Assembly (NCBI GenBank): GCA_021298085.1
Contig: JAJTDE010000017.1
Location: forward strand, 1 to 43,098
Source of the DNA: Rubrivivax sp.
Lineage (GTDB): Bacteria; Pseudomonadota; Gammaproteobacteria; Burkholderiales; Burkholderiaceae_C
Direction of reading: 5' to 3'
DNA length: 43,098 bases
The notes under the pieces were generated by a model, which saw only the letters and a program-made list of their open reading frames with translations, was not told the DNA's origin and ran no database searches. Below, in pieces: positions 27,354 to 33,722 of the stretch (position 1 is the first letter of the stretch; every line of letters starts with the position of its first letter). The position numbers and the translations under genes are program-made.

Positions 27354-28445
27354 TCAGACGCCGGTGGCCTGCTTCAAGGTGGTGGCGCGGTCGATGGTGC
27401 GCACCAGCACCTGTCGCACCAGGCCGTGGCGCCGCACCTGCAGCGTGACCTCGCGTTCGGCCTGCCCGCGCCACAAGGTCTTCCACAGCGCGGACAGCTC
27501 GGTGACGGCCTCGCCGTCGATGGAAACAATGCGGTCGCCCACGGCCAAGCCGGCACGCTCCGCCGGGCTGTCCTCGGCCACCCGCACCACCCAGATCTCC
27601 CCTTCGCGCTCGGTGCAGTTGACGCCCAGCCAGGCCCGCGTGTCTCCGGCCCAGCGCCCGCTGCGCTGCAGCTGTTCGAGCACCGGCCTGAACAGGTCCA
27701 CCGGCACAAAGAGGTTGCCTGCGGTGCGTGGCTGGCCGGTGGAAGCCACGTTGTTCAGCACCAGCGAACCCACGCCCACCAGTTCACCGCGCAGGTTGAA
27801 CAGGCCGGCGCCGCTGTGGTCGCGCCGGGCGGGTGTGGTGTAGAGCGCCTCGTCGAGGTGGTATTCCCAGTAGCCGGAGTAGGCGCGGCGCGAGAGCAGC
27901 GTGGCCAGCGTGGCCTGCCCGCCTTCGCCGCCACTGGCCACCAGCAGCGGGTCGCTGCGGCCGGCACCGGAGGCCTCGCCCAGCGGAGCAGGCTGCAGCC
28001 GGAGTGGCGCCAGCGTCTGCAGCACGGCCAGGCCGGTGTTGAGGTCCTGCGCGACCACACGCGCCGGCAGCATCCGGCCGTGGTGGTCTTCCACCACCAC
28101 GGCATCCGCCTCCAGCACCAGGTACCCGATGGTCAGGATCAGGCCCTCGGTCCCGATGACCACGCCCGAGCCCTCGCGCTGGGGGCCCAGCGTGCGGGCT
28201 GAGCGGGCCCCTTCGACGGCCTCGCTGCGCACGGCCACCACCGACTGGGTCGCGCGTTCCAGCGCCTGCAGCTGGACGCTGGTCAGCGGGGCGGGCGGCG
28301 TGGTTCCGTCGGCGGGCGGTGTCTGGGCGCTCACCAGGGCTGCGTGACCGCCAATCAGCAGGCAGCTGGCAACCCGCGCCGCCCGCGCCCAGGTGGCGCA
28401 CCAGTGGTTCCACGTCACACTCATCGCGCGCATCCAGCTGTGCAT
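27354..28445 (-). CDS. Trypsin-like/PDZ protein with lost catalytic residues (DegP-like pseudoprotease)
   Basis: A 363-residue exported protein: signal-like segment VASCLLIGGHAALVSA, a trypsin-like fold (about 85-270) and a C-terminal PDZ domain (ERAGLAVGDRIVSIDGEAV). In DegP/HtrA proteases the triad lies in TNNHVV, DLAVL and GNSGG. Here these read TIGYLV (Tyr108 for His), GLAVL (Gly138 for Asp) and DHSGA (Ser211 kept), so proteolysis is not expected. It may bind peptides or act as a scaffold. The start at ATG 28445 has GGAGA 6 bases upstream; the longer frame begins at a TTG. It follows soxA on the same strand after 213 bases holding repeats and a palindrome. Confidence 0.85.
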   Translation of the reverse strand: MHSWMRAMSVTWNHWCATWARAARVASCLLIGGHAALVSAQTPPADGTTPPAPLTSVQLQALERATQSVVAVRSEAVEGARSARTLGPQREGSGVVIGTEGLILTIGYLVLEADAVVVEDHHGRMLPARVVAQDLNTGLAVLQTLAPLRLQPAPLGEASGAGRSDPLLVASGGEGGQATLATLLSRRAYSGYWEYHLDEALYTTPARRDHSGAGLFNLRGELVGVGSLVLNNVASTGQPRTAGNLFVPVDLFRPVLEQLQRSGRWAGDTRAWLGVNCTEREGEIWVVRVAEDSPAERAGLAVGDRIVSIDGEAVTELSALWKTLWRGQAEREVTLQVRRHGLVRQVLVRTIDRATTLKQATGV

Positions 28446-28503
28446 GTTCGTCTCCACGTGGCAGGCAAGGGCCGGGCAGAGAAACCCAGCCAGCGGTGTG
28501 CAG

Positions 28504-28515
28504 CTTGCATGCAAG
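28504..28515. promoter_or_regulatory. Perfect 12-bp palindrome upstream of the pseudoprotease
   Basis: CTTGCATGCAAG is a perfect palindrome 59 bases before ATG 28445 on the minus strand. Such a site in a GC-rich gap is a candidate dimeric repressor or activator site. No regulator can be named. Confidence 0.35.
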
Positions 28516-28572
28516 TAGCGCGCCGAGCAATCTGTGAGGTTATCTGGCTGTCATGCGATGGTCATGCTTCAC

Positions 28573-28616
28573 GCAGGTGCGTCGCAGGTGCGTCGCAGGT
28601 GCGTCGCAGGCGTGTC
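28573..28616. repeat. Tandem repeat of an 11-bp unit
   Basis: GCAGGTGCGTC occurs three times exactly at 28573-28583, 28584-28594 and 28595-28605, followed by a degenerate copy GCAGGCGTGTC at 28606-28616. It lies between soxA and the pseudoprotease gene. Eleven bases is one helical turn, so each unit faces the same side of DNA. It may vary in copy number between strains. Confidence 0.85.
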
Positions 28617-28643
28617 TCGCGCGTCCTGCGCGCGCGGCAAGGC

Positions 28644-28658
28644 TGCGCCCGGGGCGCA
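28644..28658 (-). terminator. Hairpin directly after soxA
   Basis: TGCGCC at 28644-28649 pairs with GGCGCA at 28653-28658 around a three-base loop, touching the soxA stop codon. Position and stem suggest a terminator or 3' end stabiliser for the sox transcript. No T-tract follows on the minus strand. Confidence 0.45.
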
Positions 28659-29510
28659 TCAAGGCCGCACGGCCGGGGCATCCAGTAGCATGCCGGCGGC
28701 ACGTGCCTTCAGGGCCAGTTCCAGCGCCACCCATTCCCGCGCGCCGGGTGCAAAGGGCTCGGCACGCACACCCGTCATGCAGCCCTGCAGGCGGCGTTCC
28801 AGGCTGCCCAGCGTCTGCCACTCCAGCCGGTAGGCGGGGTAGCCGGTGGGGTGGCCCTGCGGGATGCGGCTGCCGGCCAGCCGCTGCCCTGCCAGGCGGT
28901 CGTGGCAATCGGCGCAGGACAAGGCCACCGCGCCCATTCGGGTGTGCCACAGCCGCTGGCCTTCCTGCAGCCACGGGTGCAGCTGTGCATCGACGGTGTC
29001 GCCAGGTGTTCGTCCCGCGGCTTGGATGGGACGTCCGCGGCCCAGCCAGGCCACATGGGTTTCATCGGCCAGCAGTTCGTCGCTGCCCAGGGGCGGTGTT
29101 GCACCGCCGCGCCGGCGGTGGCACTGCTGGATGCGGGCCGACAGCGTCAACACCCGCTGCGTCGCGGCATCCCAGGTCGGGTGTCGGGCAGCGCTGTCGC
29201 GCAGCGCGGAAGCCTGATGGCACTGCTGGCAGTGCTGCCGGAAACGCTGCTCACCCGCCGCCACCCAGAGGAATCCGGGGTTCTGCGTGTCGTCGTTCTG
29301 CAGCGCCTGGGTGGCCGGCGACATGTCGTGCCAGCCGCTTCGACGTGTGTCGGGCCAGGCAGGGGCGTCGGACGCAGACTTGGGGGCAGGCCCAGGCGTC
29401 GAAGGCTCTGGCGCGGTGGCGGTGCAGGACACAACCAGCCCCATCGCCAGCAAGCCGCCCAGCGCGCCCGCGACGCGGCGAGCGACTGCCCTTAACGTGC
29501 TCTGTACCAC
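28659..29510 (-). CDS. soxA: SoxA, diheme cytochrome c of the sulfur-oxidising complex
   Basis: SoxA, with SoxX, couples thiosulfate oxidatively to the SoxY carrier in the periplasm. The 283-residue form (GTG 29510) has a signal segment ALGGLLAMGLVVSC with a possible lipobox. Heme motifs are CQQCH (C94-H98) and CADCH (C199-H203). SDELLADETHVAWLGRGRPI, GHPTGYPAYRLEWQTLGSLE and CMTGVRAEPF (Cys244, the position that becomes persulfide-modified in SoxA) are family hallmarks; the end GMLLDAPAVRP is also typical. The start is uncertain: an ATG at 29564 would overlap soxZ by 47 bases. It is the last sox gene in soxXYZA order; soxB does not follow. Confidence 0.92.
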   Translation of the reverse strand: MVQSTLRAVARRVAGALGGLLAMGLVVSCTATAPEPSTPGPAPKSASDAPAWPDTRRSGWHDMSPATQALQNDDTQNPGFLWVAAGEQRFRQHCQQCHQASALRDSAARHPTWDAATQRVLTLSARIQQCHRRRGGATPPLGSDELLADETHVAWLGRGRPIQAAGRTPGDTVDAQLHPWLQEGQRLWHTRMGAVALSCADCHDRLAGQRLAGSRIPQGHPTGYPAYRLEWQTLGSLERRLQGCMTGVRAEPFAPGAREWVALELALKARAAGMLLDAPAVRP

Positions 29511-29517
29511 GGCGGGC

Positions 29518-29838
29518 TCAGGTGGCTTCCACGCGCCGCCGCTCCTCGTGCACCAAGCCGGCATCGCCGAGGTAGCGCACGCTCAGCCAGCCACTGCGTG
29601 GCAGCCGCAGGTGGAAGGCCAGGAACGGGTTGGCCGCGATGGCCGCGTGCAGGTCGGCGGCAAAGAACAGCTCGTCGTCAAAGCGGGCCTCGACGCGGCG
29701 CAGCAGCAGCCGGGCAAGCAGCTGGCCGTCGCTGCCGCGGCGGTAGCCGGTTTCCATCGGGTGCGCCACGCTGGTGCGCAGTTCGATGACGCTCCCTGCG
29801 CGGGCGCTGGCGGGGGCATGCAGCAGTGCGCGGATCAT
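29518..29838 (-). CDS. soxZ: SoxZ, partner of the sulfur carrier SoxY
   Basis: A 106-residue beta-sandwich protein without a signal peptide, as usual for SoxZ, which leaves the cell folded with SoxY. Features are SVIELRTSVAHPMETGYRR (with the conserved HPMETG), FDDELFFAADLHAAIAANPFLAFHL and SGWLSVRYLGDAG. ATG 29838 overlaps the soxY stop (ATGA), and the frame upstream of it lacks similarity. SoxZ forms a heterodimer with SoxY, whose C-terminal Cys carries the sulfur substrate. Confidence 0.93.
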   Translation of the reverse strand: MIRALLHAPASARAGSVIELRTSVAHPMETGYRRGSDGQLLARLLLRRVEARFDDELFFAADLHAAIAANPFLAFHLRLPRSGWLSVRYLGDAGLVHEERRRVEAT

Positions 29839-30320
29839 GCGCCCTCCACACAGGCGGCCAGCGTGACCACCACATCGGCGCCCTGTTGCCACCAGCTGCC
29901 GTCGCTGTAGCGCGCCAGCGCCCAGACCGTCTGCGAGGTGGCCAGGCGCATGCGGGTGGCCACCCGGGCCTGGCCCGACAAGGCGCTCAGGTGGAACACC
30001 GCCACCTCGGGCTGCGGGTTGCGTTCGGTCAGCAAGGCCAGTTGCGTCACCTGCAAAGTGGCGGGTGTGTCGACCGGGTCAGCCCACAGCTGGACTGGCA
30101 CGGCGTTGCCGTTCTCCACCAGCGGGGCCAGTTCCAGGTGGACGCGGCCCGTTTGTGGGGTAATGGCACCAGTCAGCTGCCGCAGCGCCGCCTGCCAGGC
30201 GGGGGGCACCTGGGCCGCCGCGGGCCGCCATTGCAGCGTCCATGCTGCGCCCAGTACCGTCCCAGTCCGCAGCAGTTGCTGGCGGCCCCAGGTGCGGCGG
30301 GTGATGCCCGAAGGGGTCAT
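29835..30320 (-). CDS. soxY: SoxY, sulfur substrate carrier with atypical C-terminus
   Basis: The 161-residue product has a twin-arginine-like leader (ITRRTWGRQQLLRTGTVLG) fitting Tat export of a folded SoxYZ. TGRVHLELAPLVENGNAVPVQ and the strand pattern after it are those of SoxY. In studied SoxY proteins the carrier Cys sits on a swinging arm with sequence GGCGG at the very end. Here the end reads LAACVEGA, with Cys157 five residues from the terminus and no glycines before it. Either this is a divergent carrier arm or a specialised form. The start ATG 30320 overlaps the soxX stop (ATGA). Confidence 0.88.
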   Translation of the reverse strand: MTPSGITRRTWGRQQLLRTGTVLGAAWTLQWRPAAAQVPPAWQAALRQLTGAITPQTGRVHLELAPLVENGNAVPVQLWADPVDTPATLQVTQLALLTERNPQPEVAVFHLSALSGQARVATRMRLATSQTVWALARYSDGSWWQQGADVVVTLAACVEGA

Positions 30321-30730
30321 TCGGTCAGCCCCGACAGAAAGGCCACCACGTCCTCCACCTGCTGGGCACTCAGCAGCGTACGCCCGCGCCAGGCCGGGGC
30401 CACGCGCTGGCCGGCGTCCGTCAACAGGTAGGCGGGCATCGGGCTGTCGGGGTTCAGCGCCCGGGCGTTGGCCACGCGCAGGCGCAGCTGGCCAGGGGTG
30501 TAGCGGTTGCCCACACCGGCCAGGCTCCCGGCGACCGTGCCGGGTGTCCGTTCCTCGGGAAAGAGCGCGGCCGGCCCGTTGTGGCACAGCAGGCACAGCC
30601 CTTGTTCACGGCTGGCCACGATGGCCCGCCCGCGGTCGGCGTCGCCCGGTGTGGCGGTCAGCGGCGCAGGTATGGCGTCACCCACCACCAGCACCGCGTG
30701 CAGCAGGCCAGCCAGCAGCACGGCGCTCAT
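30317..30730 (-). CDS. soxX: SoxX, monoheme cytochrome c
   Basis: SoxX passes electrons from SoxA to the respiratory chain. The 137-residue product has a short hydrophobic leader (VLLAGLLHAVLVVG), one heme site CLLCH (C46, C49, H50), AGSLAGVGNRYTPGQLRLRV and NPDSPMPAYLL, in which Met98 is the expected distal ligand, then LLSAQQVEDVVAFL. Its ATG at 30730 overlaps the stop of a 21-codon micro-ORF encoded in the tandem repeat before it, and its first codons (ATGAGCGCC) repeat the start of the repeat unit. The gene may therefore be read by translation arriving from iorB. Confidence 0.92.
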   Translation of the reverse strand: MSAVLLAGLLHAVLVVGDAIPAPLTATPGDADRGRAIVASREQGLCLLCHNGPAALFPEERTPGTVAGSLAGVGNRYTPGQLRLRVANARALNPDSPMPAYLLTDAGQRVAPAWRGRTLLSAQQVEDVVAFLSGLTE

Positions 30731-30792
30731 TCAACGAGCCTTCGCGCTCCGCGCTGCGGCATTCGCGCTTGGGAACGGCCCGGCGCGCTCAT
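30727..30792 (-). CDS. 21-codon repeat-encoded micro-ORF before soxX
   Basis: On the minus strand one repeat unit reads as a 21-residue basic peptide beginning MSAPGRSQA and ending GARRLVE. Its ATG overlaps the stop of the 42-codon micro-ORF and its TGA overlaps the soxX ATG, both as ATGA. The role may be translational coupling rather than the peptide itself. Production of the peptide is not shown. No Shine-Dalgarno is visible within the unit. Confidence 0.5.
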   Translation of the reverse strand: MSAPGRSQARMPQRGARRLVE

Positions 30793-30917
30793 TCGGCAAC
30801 CCTTCGCGCTCCGCGCTGCGGGATGAGCGCTTGGGAACGGCCCGGCGCGCTCATTCGGCCACGCCTTCGCGCTTCGCGCTGCGGCATTCGCGCTTGGGAA
30901 CGGCCCGGCGCGCTCAT
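30789..30917 (-). CDS. 42-codon repeat-encoded micro-ORF after iorB
   Basis: Two repeat units in one frame give a 42-residue Arg-rich peptide: MSAPGRSQARMPQREARRR, two more residues, then a second MSAPGRSQA unit ending in RRVAE. Its ATG overlaps the iorB stop (ATGA, 30917-30914) and its own stop overlaps the next micro-ORF start. The first nine codons are identical in all three units at the base level, so conservation may reflect recent duplication, not selection on the peptide. I recall peptides starting M/VSAPGR in intergenic regions of Burkholderiales; this was not checked. Confidence 0.5.
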   Translation of the reverse strand: MSAPGRSQARMPQREARRRGRMSAPGRSQALIPQRGARRVAE

Positions 30918-33097
30918 GCCTTCAAGCTGTGCCCGCTCAAGGGCAGGGTGCGGATGCGCTTGCCGGTGGCGGCGAAGATGGCGTTGAGCACGGCGGGTGC
31001 GGCCACGGCGATGGTGGGTTCGCCCACGCCGCCCCAGAAGCCGCCACTGGGCACCAGCACGGTCTCCACCCGGGGCATCTCGGCCAGGCGCATCATCGGG
31101 TAGGTGTCGAAATTCTTCTCGGCGATGGCGCCGTCCTTGACGGTGCAGGCACCGTAGAACATCGCCGTCAGGCCATAGACGAAGCTGCCTTCCACCTGGG
31201 CCCGCACCTGCTGCGGGTTGACGACATGGCCAGGGTCGGTGGCGGCCACGATGCGCTGCACCTTCACCACACCTTCGCGGCTGACGGACACCTCGGCCAC
31301 CGCCGCCACATAACTGCCAAAACCATGGGTTTGTGCCAGGCCGCGGAACACCTTTTGGCCGGCCACATCCGGCGCTGGCTTTCCCCACCCGGCCGCTTGA
31401 CAGGCGGCTTCCAGCACCGCCAGGTGCTTGGGGTGTTTCTGCATCAGCTCGCGCCGCAGCGCCAGTGGGTCCTGACCCGTGGCATGGGCTACCTCGTCGA
31501 GGAAACACTCCAGGTAGATCGTGTTCTGGTTCAGGTTGACGCCGCGCCAGAAGCCCGGCGGCACATGCGGGTTGCGCATGGCGTGGTCGATGAGCAGGTG
31601 GGGCACGGTGTAGCCGATCATGGCTTCGTCGCCGCCGTTGTTCAGGCCCTGGAAGACCACCGGGTCTCGGCCGTCGCGCACGTTCTGCGGAAAGATGCCG
31701 GCCAGGATGCTCTGCCCGGCGATGCGCATGTGCAGCGCCTGCAGCTTGCCCTGGGCGTCCAGCCCTGCGGTGAGCTTGCACTGGGTCAGGGGGTGGTAGA
31801 GGCCATGCGTCATGTCCTCCTCGCGGGACCACAGCAGCTTGACAGGCACGCCGGGCATTTCCTTGGCGATGGCCACCGCCTGGCGCACCCAGTCATGCAC
31901 GGCGCCGCGACGCCCGAAGCCGCCACCCAGGTGGATCTTGTAGACCTCGCACTGCGTGGACGGCAGCCCGGCGGCTTCGGCCGTCGCGGCCAGCGCCGCC
32001 TCACCGTTTTGCGTGGGTGTCCAGACCTCACAGCGCTGGGCCGTCCAGCGCGCCGTGGCGTTCATCGGCTCCATCGTCGCGTGGTTCTGGTGCGGGTAGG
32101 CGTAGACGGCTTCCAGCCGCCGCGCGGCACCGCCCAGTGCCTGCCGCGCATCGCCCTGGCTGTTGCCCACCACGGCTTGTTCGGCGTTCAGGCCGCTGGC
32201 CACCATCGCATCGATGCCGACCTGCTGGGCCGTGGCATGCGGCCCATTGTCCCAGTCGATCTTCAGCGCCGTCAGTGCCTTGTGGGCGCGCCACCAGGTG
32301 TCGGCCACCACGGCCACGGCGTTGTCGCCCACCCGGACCACCTTCTTCACGCCGGGCATGGCCATCACCGTGCCCGCGTCGAAGCCGGCCACCTTGCCAC
32401 CGAAGACGGGGCAGGCGCGGATCGAGGCGTGCAGCATGCCCGGCAGCGTGAGGTCAGCGCCGTAGACCTGCGCGCCGTTGGTCTTGTCCACCGTATCCAG
32501 CCGGGCCAGGTTCTGGCCGGCGAGGGTCCAGGTCTTGGGGTCTTTCAGTGGAGGGTCGGCCGGCGGTGTCAGCTGGGCGGCCTGGGCGGCCAGCTGGCCA
32601 TAACGAAGGCGCCGCTGGCTCGGCGGGTGGCTGACGACGCCGCGCGCCGCCTGGCACTCGCCCACCGGGACACCCCAGCCCTGGGCGGCGGCCTGCACCA
32701 GCATCATGCGGGCGGCGGCGCCGCCCTGGCGCACATACCGCTGGCTTTCGCGGATGCCGCGGCTGCCGCCGGTGGAGAAGTTGCCCCAGACGCGCTTGCG
32801 CGCCAGGTTCTGTCCCGGTGTGGGGTACTCGGTGGTGACCCGCGACCAGTCGCAGTCCAGCTCTTCGGCCACCAGCTGGGCCAGGCCAGTCAGCGTGCCC
32901 TGCCCCATCTCGCTGCGGGCGATGCGGATGATGACCTTGTCGTCGGGCTGCACGACCACCCAGGCCGTGATCTCGGCGGCAGCATCGGGCGCCGTGGTGG
33001 TTTGTGACGCGGCGCTGGTGGGGAAGCCCAGCACCAGGGCGCCGGCGGTGCCCGCACTGGCCACCCCGAGGAATTGACGTCGGCTGACGGTGTTCAT
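30914..33097 (-). CDS. Molybdenum hydroxylase large subunit, IorB type
   Basis: The 727-residue protein has a twin-arginine leader SRRQFLGVASAGTAG, so it is exported folded. It belongs to the xanthine dehydrogenase/aldehyde oxidase family, in the IorB-like group of periplasmic two-subunit enzymes. Visible motifs are SEMGQGTLTGLAQLVAEEL, IHLGGGFGRRG, PPGFWRGVNLNQN and GVGEPTIAVAAPAV, in which the Glu of GVGE is the conserved active-site base. Substrates of this group are N-heterocycles or aldehydes; the exact one is not readable. The ATG overlaps the small-subunit stop by one base. Its stop lies at the edge of the tandem repeat leading to soxX. Confidence 0.9.
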   Translation of the reverse strand: MNTVSRRQFLGVASAGTAGALVLGFPTSAASQTTTAPDAAAEITAWVVVQPDDKVIIRIARSEMGQGTLTGLAQLVAEELDCDWSRVTTEYPTPGQNLARKRVWGNFSTGGSRGIRESQRYVRQGGAAARMMLVQAAAQGWGVPVGECQAARGVVSHPPSQRRLRYGQLAAQAAQLTPPADPPLKDPKTWTLAGQNLARLDTVDKTNGAQVYGADLTLPGMLHASIRACPVFGGKVAGFDAGTVMAMPGVKKVVRVGDNAVAVVADTWWRAHKALTALKIDWDNGPHATAQQVGIDAMVASGLNAEQAVVGNSQGDARQALGGAARRLEAVYAYPHQNHATMEPMNATARWTAQRCEVWTPTQNGEAALAATAEAAGLPSTQCEVYKIHLGGGFGRRGAVHDWVRQAVAIAKEMPGVPVKLLWSREEDMTHGLYHPLTQCKLTAGLDAQGKLQALHMRIAGQSILAGIFPQNVRDGRDPVVFQGLNNGGDEAMIGYTVPHLLIDHAMRNPHVPPGFWRGVNLNQNTIYLECFLDEVAHATGQDPLALRRELMQKHPKHLAVLEAACQAAGWGKPAPDVAGQKVFRGLAQTHGFGSYVAAVAEVSVSREGVVKVQRIVAATDPGHVVNPQQVRAQVEGSFVYGLTAMFYGACTVKDGAIAEKNFDTYPMMRLAEMPRVETVLVPSGGFWGGVGEPTIAVAAPAVLNAIFAATGKRIRTLPLSGHSLKA

Positions 33098-33594
33098 CAA
33101 GCGCTCCGGGTGGGCAGGTGGACGATGTCGATGGACGCGGTGACGGGCATGCCGGCCGCACGCTGGATACCCGCCTTCACCCGGTTGTAGGTGCCGCAGC
33201 GACAAATGTTGGTGATGGCCGCATCGATGTCGGCCTCGGTGGGCTTGGGCTTGTCCTTCAGCAAGGCAGCAGCTGCCATCAGCATGCCGCTCTGGCAGTA
33301 ACCGCACTGCGGCACGTCCAGCGCCACCCAGGCCTTCTGCAGCGGGTGGTCTCCCTTGGGCGACAGCCCTTCGATGGTGACGACCTTCTGGCGGCCGGTC
33401 AGTGCCGAGACCGGCATGACGCAGCTGCGCACCGGCGCGCCGTCGATGTGAACGGTGCAGCTGCCGCACTGTGCAATGCCGCAGCCGTACTTGGTGCCGG
33501 TCAGCCCGAGGTGTTCGCGCAGCACCCACAGCAGGGGCGTGTCGGGTTCGGCCTGGTGCTCTCGTGGGCGGCCGTTGACGTTCAAGGTGGGCAC
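33097..33594 (-). CDS. 2Fe-2S subunit of molybdenum hydroxylase, IorA type
   Basis: The 165-residue protein holds two [2Fe-2S] clusters. The plant-ferredoxin-like part has C38, C43, C46 and C58 ([14 protein letters not shown]); the helical part has C97, C100, C131 and C133 (CGYC, CRCG). It passes electrons from the molybdenum centre of the large subunit. The start is GTG 33594 with AGGAG 8 bases upstream; the frame upstream shows no similarity. No FAD subunit is present, as expected for IorAB-type enzymes, which use a cytochrome acceptor. The small subunit has no signal and probably leaves with the Tat-bearing partner. Confidence 0.92.
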   Translation of the reverse strand: MPTLNVNGRPREHQAEPDTPLLWVLREHLGLTGTKYGCGIAQCGSCTVHIDGAPVRSCVMPVSALTGRQKVVTIEGLSPKGDHPLQKAWVALDVPQCGYCQSGMLMAAAALLKDKPKPTEADIDAAITNICRCGTYNRVKAGIQRAAGMPVTASIDIVHLPTRSA

Positions 33595-33722
33595 GGTGCA
33601 AGCTCCTGCGGCAATGGGTGAACCCGGATGATGCGCCTTCCACAAGCCCCGGCCTATCCGGGCTTGGCCGAGGGTGGTTACAGTGTCAAGTCTTGCAGGC
33701 GCTGCTGCACAGCGCTGCTGCC

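Larger units (their letters stand above)
30722..30917. repeat. 62/63-bp tandem repeat between iorB and soxX
   Basis: Three copies lie at 30739-30800, 30801-30863 and 30864-30917 (last one shortened), plus a partial copy at 30722-30738. TTGGGAACGGCCCGGCGCGC and CCTTCGCGCTcCGCGCTGCG (plus strand) recur. Copy 2 holds an inverted repeat ATGAGCGC...GCGCTCAT. On the minus strand every copy starts ATGAGCGC, as does soxX, and the array begins within the iorB stop. Period 63 occurs where the frame stays open, and 62 where a stop and restart follow. Confidence 0.93.

Noticed and set aside
28644..28658. Strong Rho-independent terminator after soxA
   Set aside because: The stem is good but there is no T-tract, so only a low-confidence terminator is listed.
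30722..30917. CRISPR array
   Set aside because: The units are contiguous 62/63-bp copies without unique spacers, and no cas gene is present.
30929..33007. 692-codon open frame on the plus strand opposite iorB
   Set aside because: It is fully antisense to a well-conserved molybdenum hydroxylase gene, and its His/Gly/Ala-rich composition is typical of a shadow frame.
33679..33689. Divergent promoter with perfect TTGACA between iorA and DUF3422 genes
   Set aside because: TTGACA is present on the minus strand at 33689-33684, but no -10 match occurs at 16-18 bases, so the promoter is not supported.
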